33,949 bases of DNA from Streptomyces sp. 8K308. Lineage in GTDB: Bacteria > Actinomycetota > Actinomycetes > Streptomycetales > Streptomycetaceae. Under the pieces are notes generated by a model that had not been told where the DNA came from, searched no databases, and saw only the letters and a list, made by a program, of their open reading frames with translations. This document shows positions 16,710 through 24,527 of the stretch, in pieces; within the stretch, counting starts at the first letter, position 1, and each line of letters begins with the position of its first letter. The position numbers and the translations under genes were made by a program. Where the stretch lies: assembly GCF_004348315.1 (NCBI RefSeq), contig NZ_SMKC01000047.1:1-33949 (forward strand), read 5' to 3'.

Positions 16710-18767
16710 TCACCGCTCTCTGGACGGCGCCACCGCACGGCGCCGTCTCATCGTCTTCCATCTGTGCCCGGGTTCCCGCGCGGCCAGTGCGGCCCTGGCC
16801 GCCGGCTCGCTGCGCGCGAAGGCGATCAGCAGCCCGACGGCGAACATGGTGGGCAGCAGGGCGGAGCCTCCGTAGGAGAACAGCGGAAGAGGCACCCCGG
16901 CGATGGGCAGCAGGCCCAGCACCGCGCCGATGTTGATGACGGTCTGGACCATCAGCCAGGCCGTCACCCCTCCCGCGGCATACCTCACGAAGACATCCTC
17001 CGTGCGTCCGGCCACGCGGATACCCGCATAGCCTAGAGCCGCGAAGAGACCGAGAACCGACAGCGTCCCCGCCAGACCGAGCTCCTCGCCGGTGATGGCG
17101 AAGATGAAGTCGGTGTGAGGCTCGGGGAGTTCGCCCCATTTCTCCACGCTGGCCCCGAGTCCTGAGCCGAACCAGCCGCCCGAGGCGAGGGCGTAGATCC
17201 CGTGCACGGCCTGCTGACACCGCTCCGCGTCGCCGGCGCCGAGGCAGGTGATCCGGTCCATCCGGTGCGGGCTGTTGGCGATGAACACCGCGCCCAGGAC
17301 CGCCACGACGGCGAAGGCCCCGCCGAACAGCCGCACCGGCGCGCCGGACAGCCAGAGCAGCGCGAAGACGACCGCCACCAGGATGACGACCGTGCCCATG
17401 TCGCCGCCGACCATCACCAGGCCGGAGACCAGCAGGGCGCCGGGCAGCAGCGGGATCAGCAGGTGCCGCCACTGGGTGAGCAGCCGCAGCTCGCCCTTCC
17501 TGGCGAGCAGGTCGGCGCCCCACAGCACGAGGGCCAGCTTGGCGAGCTCGCTCGGCTGGAGCTGGAAGGAGCCGCCCACGGCGATCCAGTTGGTGTTGCC
17601 GTTGACCGAGACGCCGACGCCGGGCACCTGCACGAGGACCAGCAGGATCACGCTGCCGGCCAGGAACGGATAGGTGAGGGCGCGCAGCAGCCGCACCGAG
17701 ATCCGTGAGGCGATCAGCATCAGCACGGCGCCGAGCGCGGCGGCGAGCAGTTGCTTGCGGAAGTAGAAGGTGGCGGGGAGGTCCCAGCGCAGCGCCTGGA
17801 TCTGGGAGGCGGAGAAGACCATCACCAGGCCGAGGAGGGTGAGCAGCAGGCCGGTGCCGAAGACGACGTAGTAGGCCGTCAGGGGGCGGTCCCAGGCGCG
17901 CCGCAGCCGGTTGACGAGGCTGGTGCGGGGCGGCCTCTCGGGCCGCGTGGGCCGCGGCGCCCGGCCCTGGGCGGGCGGCCTGGTGCGGCTGCGCGGCGGC
18001 GCCGGCCGCGGCGCGGCGGCGCGACGCGGGGCCGCCGCACCGCGCGCCTGCCGCTCGGCGCGCAACGCGACGCCCTGCGCGGGCGGCGTGAGCCGCGACC
18101 GCGCCGGTGGCACCGGCCCCGGCACGCCGGCCAGAGCCGGCTCTGGCCAGGCCCGGAAGCCGAGGGCCCCGCCGGGCGCCACCAGGCGCCTCAGCGGTCC
18201 CTCGGTCAAGGCGTTGGACCACCGCCCCACCAGCCGCCGCAGCGTTCCCCGTGCGATGCCCTGCGCGGGCGGCGTGAGCCGCGACCGCGCCGGTGGCACC
18301 GGCCCCGGTACGCCGGGGAGGACATCGGTGGCAACCGACGACGACGGCCCGGCCCCCCGGAACGCAGCCGACACGGAAAGCCCACCCACGCCCGCGGCCA
18401 AACCACCGGCCCGCGCGCCCGACGCGGAGGAACCACCAACACCCACAGCCGCCGCCCGGCCAACCGTGCCGGCCGAGGGGGACGGCTCGACCGCCACGGC
18501 CGAACGCCCAACGCCCGCCGCGGTCGGCGGAACGCCGCCGCGCGGCGGCGCGGGCGACTCGGCCGCCAGGTCGAGCGCGTCGGCGGTCGTCGTGGGTGAG
18601 GGAAGGTCGTCGTGGTTCGGGACGATCGGGACCGTGTCGGCGGGTGGCCGTGCGACGGTGCCGTCCGGTGTTCCCGCGCGGGGCCCGCCGGCCGTCACGG
18701 TCGCCTGGCCGTGCCGTTCGGCGCCCGTGGCCCGGCCGGCGGCAGCCACCCGGTCGTCAGCCCTCAT
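16710..18767 (-). CDS. ftsW: Peptidoglycan glycosyltransferase FtsW with unusually long N-terminal extension
   Basis: The SEDS-family core occupies ~282-685: AWDRPLTAYY (291-300), about ten transmembrane helices, VNGNTNWI, the SEDS Asp in GGDMGTVVIL, HTDFIFAITGEELG and the C-terminal LFSYGGSALLPTM. It polymerises lipid II at the septum together with FtsI. Total length is 685 residues, whereas relatives I recall carry only ~35-40 residues before this core. The extra ~250 residues are Pro/Ala/Arg/Gly-rich, probably disordered and cytoplasmic, and contain a duplicated GVPGPVPPARSRLTPPAQG (152-170 and 214-232). The ATG at 18767 has a strong GGAGGAGGGG just upstream, so the long form is likely to be translated, although an internal start is possible. 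The gap to murD is 52 bp. Confidence 0.95.
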   Translation of the reverse strand: MRADDRVAAAGRATGAERHGQATVTAGGPRAGTPDGTVARPPADTVPIVPNHDDLPSPTTTADALDLAAESPAPPRGGVPPTAAGVGRSAVAVEPSPSAGTVGRAAAVGVGGSSASGARAGGLAAGVGGLSVSAAFRGAGPSSSVATDVLPGVPGPVPPARSRLTPPAQGIARGTLRRLVGRWSNALTEGPLRRLVAPGGALGFRAWPEPALAGVPGPVPPARSRLTPPAQGVALRAERQARGAAAPRRAAAPRPAPPRSRTRPPAQGRAPRPTRPERPPRTSLVNRLRRAWDRPLTAYYVVFGTGLLLTLLGLVMVFSASQIQALRWDLPATFYFRKQLLAAALGAVLMLIASRISVRLLRALTYPFLAGSVILLVLVQVPGVGVSVNGNTNWIAVGGSFQLQPSELAKLALVLWGADLLARKGELRLLTQWRHLLIPLLPGALLVSGLVMVGGDMGTVVILVAVVFALLWLSGAPVRLFGGAFAVVAVLGAVFIANSPHRMDRITCLGAGDAERCQQAVHGIYALASGGWFGSGLGASVEKWGELPEPHTDFIFAITGEELGLAGTLSVLGLFAALGYAGIRVAGRTEDVFVRYAAGGVTAWLMVQTVINIGAVLGLLPIAGVPLPLFSYGGSALLPTMFAVGLLIAFARSEPAARAALAAREPGHRWKTMRRRRAVAPSRER
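18067..18130. repeat. 64-bp direct repeat in ftsW, copy 1
   Basis: This segment is repeated at 18253-18316 with two mismatches in 64 bp, an offset of 186 bp, which keeps the reading frame. It encodes the second GVPGPVPPARSRLTPPAQG copy in the FtsW N-terminal extension. Confidence 0.9.
18129..18148. repeat. 20-bp perfect palindrome at the edge of the ftsW repeat
   Basis: GGCCAGAGCCGGCTCTGGCC is a perfect 20-bp palindrome starting exactly where copy 1 of the 64-bp repeat ends. Such a site could have promoted the duplication or be a trace of an inserted element. Confidence 0.7.
18253..18316. repeat. 64-bp direct repeat in ftsW, copy 2
   Basis: Partner of 18067-18130 with 62 of 64 identical bases. 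It encodes the first GVPGPVPPARSRLTPPAQG copy (residues 152-170) in the FtsW extension. Confidence 0.9.
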
Positions 18768-18819
18768 CCTCGGCCCCTCCTCCGGCCCCGCGCCAGCGGG
18801 CCCGTGCGCGGGCCGCCGG

Positions 18820-20256
18820 CTACTGCTCGCCCTGGCCGGCGGCCAGGGCGTGGACGGCGGCGGCGAAGACGTCGCCGCGTTCGTTGTAGTTGGTGAACAT
18901 ATCCATCGAGGCGCAGGCCGGTGCCATCAGGACGGTGTCTCCGGGACGGGCCAGCCGGGTCGCTTCGTGGACCGCCGCCGCCATCGCCCCAGTGTCCGTC
19001 CGGTCGAGGTCCACGACCGGCACATCCGGCGCGTGTCGCGCCAACGCCTCGGCGATCAGGCCGCGATCGGCGCCGATCAACACCACGCCGCGCAGCCGCC
19101 CCGCCGCGCCCGCGACGAGTTCGTCGAAGGTGGCGCCCTTGGCGAGGCCGCCGGCGATCCAGACGATCGGTTCGTAGGCCGCCAGCGAGGCCGCCGTGGC
19201 GTGCGGGTTGGTGGCCTTGGAGTCGTCGACGTACAGCACGCCGCCGACCTCGGCGACCCGCTGGACGCGGTGCGGGTCGGGCCGGAAAGCGCGCAGGCCG
19301 TCCCGGACGGCGCGCGGCTCCACGCCGTACGCGCGGGCGAGCGCCGCGGCGGCCAGCGCGTTGGCGATGTTGTGCGGGGCCGGCGGGTCGACGTCGGTGA
19401 CCTCGGCCAGCTCCTGGGCCCGCTCGCGGCGGTCGGGCACGAAGGCCCGGTCGGCCAGGATGCCGTCCACCACGCCGAGTTGGGAGAGCCCGGGGGTGCC
19501 GAGCGTGAAGCCGACCGCCCGGCAGCCCTCGACCACGTCGGCCTCGCGGACCAGCGCCTCGGTAGCCGGGTCGGCCGCGTTGTAGACGCAGGCGACCTCG
19601 TTGCCCTCGTAGACGCGGCCCTTGTCGGCGGCGTAGGCGGCCATCGAGCCGTGCCAGTCCAGGTGGTCGGGGGCCAGGTTGAGCACCGCGCCGGAGTGCG
19701 GGCGCGCCGAGGGGGCCCAGTGCAGCTGGTAGCTGGACAGCTCGACCGCGAGCACGTCGTAGGGCGGGTCGGCGAGCACCGCGTCGATGATCGGGTCGCC
19801 GATGTTGCCCACGGCCGCCGCGCGGAGGCCCGCCGCCTTGAGGATGGCGGCGAGCATGCGCACCGTGGTGGTCTTGCCGTTGGTGCCGGTGACCGCGAGC
19901 CAGGGGGCCGCCCGCTCGCCCCGCAGCCGCCAGGCGATCTCCACGTCGCCCACGACCTCGACGCCGGCCGCCGCGGCAGCCGCGAACAGCGGGCTGTCGG
20001 GCCGCCAGCCCGGCGAGGTGACGACGAGCTCCGTGCCCTTGGGCAGGGTGGCGCCGTCGCCGAGCCGGGTCTCGACGCCGGCGGCGGCGAGCTCGGCCGC
20101 GGTGGCCCGCTGCCGCTCCCCTTCGCCGCCGTCGACGACCGTGACCTCGGCGCCGAGCCCGGCCAGGGCGCGGGCGGCGCTGACGCCGCTCACGCCCAGG
20201 CCGGCGACGGTGATCCTGCGGCCGTCGAAGCCCGATCGCCCGGTGATGGCGCTCAC
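18820..20256 (-). CDS. murD: UDP-MurNAc-L-alanine:D-glutamate ligase MurD
   Basis: The 478-residue cytoplasmic ATP-dependent ligase adds D-Glu to UDP-MurNAc-L-Ala. The N-terminal UDP-binding Rossmann-type domain has VAGLGVSGVSAARAL, the P-loop is GTNGKTTT (124-131), and later motifs are VELSSYQL, NLAPDHLDWHG, HNIANALAA, DDSKATNPHA and the C-terminal APACASMDMFTNYNERG. The frame stays open into mraY, but the GTG at 20256 overlaps the mraY stop by 4 nt (GTGA) and starts the conserved protein. Length is normal for Streptomyces MurD. Confidence 0.97.
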   Translation of the reverse strand: MSAITGRSGFDGRRITVAGLGVSGVSAARALAGLGAEVTVVDGGEGERQRATAAELAAAGVETRLGDGATLPKGTELVVTSPGWRPDSPLFAAAAAAGVEVVGDVEIAWRLRGERAAPWLAVTGTNGKTTTVRMLAAILKAAGLRAAAVGNIGDPIIDAVLADPPYDVLAVELSSYQLHWAPSARPHSGAVLNLAPDHLDWHGSMAAYAADKGRVYEGNEVACVYNAADPATEALVREADVVEGCRAVGFTLGTPGLSQLGVVDGILADRAFVPDRRERAQELAEVTDVDPPAPHNIANALAAAALARAYGVEPRAVRDGLRAFRPDPHRVQRVAEVGGVLYVDDSKATNPHATAASLAAYEPIVWIAGGLAKGATFDELVAGAAGRLRGVVLIGADRGLIAEALARHAPDVPVVDLDRTDTGAMAAAVHEATRLARPGDTVLMAPACASMDMFTNYNERGDVFAAAVHALAAGQGEQ

Positions 20257-21317
20257 CAGCCAGCCACCCACCCGCCGTAGAAGATGCCGATACCGACGAT
20301 CACGCACATCCCCTGGATGATCCAGAACCTGACCACGACCAGCACCTCGCTCCAGCCCTTGAGCTCGAAGTGGTGCTGGAGCGGCGCCATCTTGAAGACC
20401 CGGCGGCCGGTGAGTCGGAAGGAACCGACCTGGATCACCACGGACATGGTGATCAGCACGAACAGGCCGCCGAGGAGGGCGAGCAGCAGCTCGGTGCGGG
20501 AGACGATGCCCAGGCCGGCCAGCGCGCCGCCGATGGCCAGCGAACCGGTGTCGCCCATGAAGATCTTGGCCGGGGACGTGTTCCACCACAGGAAGCCGAA
20601 GAGCGCCCCCATCAGGGCGGCGGCGACCACCGCGGTGTCCAGCGGGTCGCGCACCTCGTAGCAGCTGGCCCCGGCGGTCAGGACGTTGGCGCAGGACTGG
20701 CCGTACTGCCAGACGCCGATGAAGACGTAGGCGCCGAAGACCATCACCGCGGCGCCGGTGGCCAGGCCGTCGAGGCCGTCGGTGAGGTTCACGCCGTTCG
20801 ACATGGCGAGCACCATGAACAGCGCCCACAGCACGAACAGCACGGGCCCGATGGACCAGCCGAAGTCCTGGGTGAACGACAGGTGCGTGGAGGCCGGGGT
20901 CAGGTCACGGGAGTCGGCGAAGTTCAGCGAGAGGATCGCGAACACCACGCCCACGATGAACTGGCCGAGCATCTTGGCGCCGGCCCGCAGGCCCAGGCTG
21001 CGCCGCCGGACGATCTTGATGTAGTCGTCGAGGAAGCCGACCAGGCCCATCCCGGCGAACAGGAAGAGCACCAGGAGGGCCGTGATGCTGGGCTCCTCGC
21101 TGGTGATGACCTTGGTGACCGCGTAGGCGATCAGGGTGGCGAGGATGAACGCGATGCCGCCCATGGTCGGGGTGCCGCGCTTGCTGTGGTGGTCGCGCGG
21201 GCCGTCGTCGCGGATGTACTGGCCGTATCCCCTGCGGGCCAGCAGCTTGATCAGCAGCGGGGTGCCGACCAGCGTGAGGAAGAGTCCGATCGCGCCGGAG
21301 AAGAGGATCTGCCTCAT
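20253..21317 (-). CDS. mraY: Phospho-MurNAc-pentapeptide translocase MraY
   Basis: The 354-residue polytopic membrane enzyme transfers phospho-MurNAc-pentapeptide to undecaprenyl phosphate, forming lipid I. About ten transmembrane helices are visible. Conserved motifs are HHSKRGTPTMGG (43-54), FLDDYIK with Asp97/Asp98, NGVNLTDGLDGLA around Asp180, MGDTGSL and the PLQHHFE histidines. The ATG at 21317 overlaps the murF stop (ATGA), and its own stop overlaps the murD start. Length is normal. Confidence 0.98.
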   Translation of the reverse strand: MRQILFSGAIGLFLTLVGTPLLIKLLARRGYGQYIRDDGPRDHHSKRGTPTMGGIAFILATLIAYAVTKVITSEEPSITALLVLFLFAGMGLVGFLDDYIKIVRRRSLGLRAGAKMLGQFIVGVVFAILSLNFADSRDLTPASTHLSFTQDFGWSIGPVLFVLWALFMVLAMSNGVNLTDGLDGLATGAAVMVFGAYVFIGVWQYGQSCANVLTAGASCYEVRDPLDTAVVAAALMGALFGFLWWNTSPAKIFMGDTGSLAIGGALAGLGIVSRTELLLALLGGLFVLITMSVVIQVGSFRLTGRRVFKMAPLQHHFELKGWSEVLVVVRFWIIQGMCVIVGIGIFYGGWVAGW

Positions 21318-22744
21318 CGGGCGGCGACCTCACCATCGGCGTCGCCCGCCAGCAGCGCGTCGGCGACCTGCTCCAGGCCCACCGACCTGGACGCCTTCAC
21401 CAGCACCACATCTCCCGGCCGCAGCTCACCGCGCAGCAGCTCGACCGCCGCCCGAGCGTCGGACACGTGCACCGACTCCTCACCCCACGAACCCTCGTTC
21501 TTGGCGCCCATGTCCATCCAGGCCGCCTCCTGACCGCCCACGGACACGAGCTTGTTGACGTTGAGTCGGACGGCCAACCGTCCGACAGCGTCGTGCTCGG
21601 CGAACGTCTCGTCCCCGAGCTCGGCCATGGGGCCGAGCACCGCCCAGGTGCGCCCCCCGTCCGCCTTGGCGGTCTCGCCCATGGCGGCGAGTGCGCGCAG
21701 CGCCGCGCGCATGGAGTCGGGGTTCGCGTTGTAGGCGTCGTTGACGATCGTCACGCCGTCCGCTCGCTCGGTGACCTCCATCCGCCACTTCGAGAGCGGG
21801 CCCGCGGCGGCGAGTGTTTCAGCGATCGCCTCCGCGGACATGCCTACCTCATGCGCAACAGCCGCAGCGGCAAGCGCGTTCGACACATGGTGCTCACCGT
21901 ACAACCGCATGGTCACGTCGGCGTACCCGGTGGGGGTGGTCAGGCGGAAGCTCGGCCTGCCCTGGGGGGTCAGGCGGATGTGCTCGGCGCGGATCGTGGC
22001 GTCCTCGGATTCGCCGAAGAACACGGTCCTGGCGCGGGTGCGCGCGGCCATGGCGCGGACCAGCGGGTCGTCGGCGTTCAGGATGGCCACGCCGCCCTCG
22101 GCGGCCGGCGGCAGCGCCTCGACCAGCTCACCCTTTGCCTGTGCGATGGCCTCGCGCCCGCCGAACTCGCCGATGTGCGCGGTGCCGACGTTGAGCACCA
22201 GGCCGACGCGGGGTGGGGTCAGCTCGGTGAGGTGGCGGATGTGTCCGATGCCTCTGGCGCCCATCTCGAGCACCAGATAGCGGGTGGTCCGCTCGGTGCG
22301 CAGCGCGGTGAGCGGCAGGCCGATCTCGTTGTTGAACGAGCCCGGCGTGAACACGGTGGGGCCGACACGCTCCAGCACCTGTGCGATCAGGTCCTTGGTA
22401 CTGGTCTTGCCGGCCGAGCCGGTGAGGGCGACGACGGTGGGGTCGAGCGCGCGGACGGTGTGTCTCGCGAGCTCGCTGAGCGCGGTGACCACGTCGTCGA
22501 CGACGACCGCGGGCACGCCGACCGGCCGGCTGGCGAGCACGACGGCCGCGCCCGCGGCGACGGCCGCGGCGGCGAAGTCGTGGCCATCGACGCGCTCGCC
22601 CGGGAGGGCGGCGAAGAGGGAGCCTGGCTCGACCAGCCGGGAGTCGATGACCACGGGACCGGTGATGAGGGGTGGCGACTCCGGTATGTCATGCGGTTCT
22701 CCCCGCACGACGTGGGTGAGCTCGGCAACAGAAAGGGGGATCAC
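21314..22744 (-). CDS. murF: UDP-MurNAc-tripeptide:D-alanyl-D-alanine ligase MurF
   Basis: The 476-residue ATP-dependent ligase adds D-Ala-D-Ala to the UDP-MurNAc-tripeptide. The P-loop is LTGSAGKTSTKD (107-118). Other family motifs are VIDSRLVEPGSLFAALPG, SFNNEIGLPLTAL, LEMGARGIGHI, NADDPLV, HHVSNALAAAAVA, NDAYNANPDSM and VLGPMAELG. The start is GTG at 22744, overlapping the murE stop by 4 nt. Length is normal; no anomalies. Confidence 0.98.
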   Translation of the reverse strand: MIPLSVAELTHVVRGEPHDIPESPPLITGPVVIDSRLVEPGSLFAALPGERVDGHDFAAAAVAAGAAVVLASRPVGVPAVVVDDVVTALSELARHTVRALDPTVVALTGSAGKTSTKDLIAQVLERVGPTVFTPGSFNNEIGLPLTALRTERTTRYLVLEMGARGIGHIRHLTELTPPRVGLVLNVGTAHIGEFGGREAIAQAKGELVEALPPAAEGGVAILNADDPLVRAMAARTRARTVFFGESEDATIRAEHIRLTPQGRPSFRLTTPTGYADVTMRLYGEHHVSNALAAAAVAHEVGMSAEAIAETLAAAGPLSKWRMEVTERADGVTIVNDAYNANPDSMRAALRALAAMGETAKADGGRTWAVLGPMAELGDETFAEHDAVGRLAVRLNVNKLVSVGGQEAAWMDMGAKNEGSWGEESVHVSDARAAVELLRGELRPGDVVLVKASRSVGLEQVADALLAGDADGEVAAR

Positions 22745-24450
22745 TGCAACGGGCCTCGCCTGGCGTTGGGGCTTGGGTGGGAGTGCGAGCAGCGGCGCTC
22801 GATGGCGGCGCGCAGCTCCGTTCGATCGTCGAAGGGCCGGATGACTCCGGCGATGTCCTGGCCGCGCTCGTGCCCCTTGCCGGCCACCAGGACGACGTCG
22901 CCCGCCTCGGCGCGGGCCACGGCGGCGGCGATGGCGGCCGCCCTGTCCTCCTCCACCAGGACGGTGCCGCGCTCGTGAGCCGGTACCTCGGCGGCGCCGG
23001 CCAGCATGGCGGCCAGGATGGCGAGCGGGTCCTCGGAGCGCGGGTTGTCCGAGGTGAGCACGGCCGTGTCGGCGAGCCTGGCGAGCGCGGCGCCCATCTT
23101 CGGCCGCTTGTGCGGGTCGCGGTCGCCGCCGCAGCCGAGCACGGCGTGCAGCCGGCCCTCGGTCACCTTGCGCAGGGCGTGCAGCACGGACTCGACGGCG
23201 TCCGGCTTGTGGGCGTAGTCGACCACGGCCAGGTAGGGCTGGCCGGCGTCCACCCGCTCCAGGCGTCCCGGCACGCCGGGCACGGTGGCGACGCCGTCGG
23301 CGGCAGTCTGGGGGTCGGCGCCGGCGACGGCGAGCGCCGTGATGGCGGCCAGGGCGTTGGCCACATTGAAGGGGCCGGGCAGCGGCGCGGCGGCGCTCAC
23401 CCGCTGGCCCTCGGGGCCGATGACGGTGAAGGTGGAGCCGAGCGGGCCGACCGCGACGCCTTCGGCGCGCCAGTCGGCGTCCGGGTGGCCCTCGGCTGAG
23501 TAGGTGGTGACGGGGATCCGCGCCTCGGCGGCGAGCCGGCGGCCGTACTCGTCGTCGAGGTTGACCACTCCGACCTTGGCGCGCGCCGCCGTGAACAGCT
23601 GCGCCTTGCTCCGGAAGTAGTCCTCCATGTCCTGGTGGAAGTCGAGGTGCTCCGGGCTGAGGTTGGTGAACACGGCGACGTCGAAGACGCAGCCGTCGAC
23701 CCGGCCCATCACCAGGGCGTGGCTCGACACCTCCATGGCGACCGAGCCGACGCCGCGCTCGCGCATCACGGCGAACAGGGCCTGCAGGTCGGTGGCCTCC
23801 GGGGTGGTGTGGGTCGACTTCAGGGCCTCGTCGCCGATGCGGGTCTCGACGGTGCCGATCAGGCCCGTGGTGGCGCCGTCCGCGGCCCCTCCCCTGCCGA
23901 ACGCGGCGCGCAGCCCGCCCTCGATCAGGTAGGTGGTGGTGGTCTTTCCCGAGGTGCCGGTGGTGCCGATCTGGAGCAGGTCGCGGCCCGGGTCGTCGTA
24001 GACGGCGACGGCCAGGGCGCCCATCCGGGCGCGCGGCTCCGGCACGGTGAGCACCGGCAGGCCCGTGGCGGCGGCGCGCTTGGTGCCAGCCGGGTCGGTG
24101 AGCACGGCCACGGCGCCGTTGCTGGTGGCCTGGGAGACGAAGTCGGCCCCGTGGAAGCGGGCGCCGCCGAGTGCCACGTAGAGGTCCCCGGGGCGAACGG
24201 CGCGCGAGTCGTGCGTGATGCCGGTGACCACGGCGGGCGCGGCCCCGGTCCCGCCGCCGGCCGGCGCGGGTGTCTCGATGCCGAGCAGCCCGGCCAGCTC
24301 CGCCAGGGACACTGGCCTGGCGTGTGCCGGGCGCGGTGCAGCGAGAGTGTGATCAGCGAGAGGCACGGCGGTGAGCGTACCCGCCGGGGTGGGGGTCGAG
24401 CTAAACGAGGTGGACCCGTCGGTGATGGTTCTCACGTAGCTGTGCTCCAC
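22741..24450 (-). CDS. murE: UDP-MurNAc-tripeptide synthetase MurE (diaminopimelate-adding)
   Basis: The 569-residue ATP-dependent ligase adds the third stem amino acid. The P-loop GTTGTSGKTTT is at 162-172, the carbamylated-type Lys282 lies in EDYFRSKAQLF, and FNVANALAAI precedes the C-terminal domain. The substrate motif DNPR (468-471) is the diaminopimelate type, as expected for Streptomyces, which uses LL-DAP; the isomer cannot be read from the motif. The N-terminal ~45 residues are a Ser/Thr/Pro/Ala-rich extension that aligns poorly with the core family. The start is uncertain: GTG at 24450 lacks a clear Shine-Dalgarno, while GTG at 24435 has GGAG nine nt upstream. A 77-bp gap separates it from ftsI. 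Confidence 0.96.
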   Translation of the reverse strand: MEHSYVRTITDGSTSFSSTPTPAGTLTAVPLADHTLAAPRPAHARPVSLAELAGLLGIETPAPAGGGTGAAPAVVTGITHDSRAVRPGDLYVALGGARFHGADFVSQATSNGAVAVLTDPAGTKRAAATGLPVLTVPEPRARMGALAVAVYDDPGRDLLQIGTTGTSGKTTTTYLIEGGLRAAFGRGGAADGATTGLIGTVETRIGDEALKSTHTTPEATDLQALFAVMRERGVGSVAMEVSSHALVMGRVDGCVFDVAVFTNLSPEHLDFHQDMEDYFRSKAQLFTAARAKVGVVNLDDEYGRRLAAEARIPVTTYSAEGHPDADWRAEGVAVGPLGSTFTVIGPEGQRVSAAAPLPGPFNVANALAAITALAVAGADPQTAADGVATVPGVPGRLERVDAGQPYLAVVDYAHKPDAVESVLHALRKVTEGRLHAVLGCGGDRDPHKRPKMGAALARLADTAVLTSDNPRSEDPLAILAAMLAGAAEVPAHERGTVLVEEDRAAAIAAAVARAEAGDVVLVAGKGHERGQDIAGVIRPFDDRTELRAAIERRCSHSHPSPNARRGPLQ

Positions 24451-24527
24451 TCGGTCGGGGGGATCATGAGGGCGTCGCGGCGGTCTTCCGGCAGGTCAGT
24501 CGGCTGGTCGTTCCCCTTCGGTCGAAC

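Noticed and set aside
17911..20280. Plus-strand open frame of 789 codons across ftsW and murD
   Set aside because: It is antisense to two well-supported genes, its composition is Arg/Pro/Ala-rich without motifs, and it has no ribosome binding site context.
18820..20829. MurD as a 669-residue fusion
   Set aside because: The first ~190 residues are an alternative frame of mraY. The GTG at 20256 overlaps the mraY stop and starts the MurD Rossmann-like domain.
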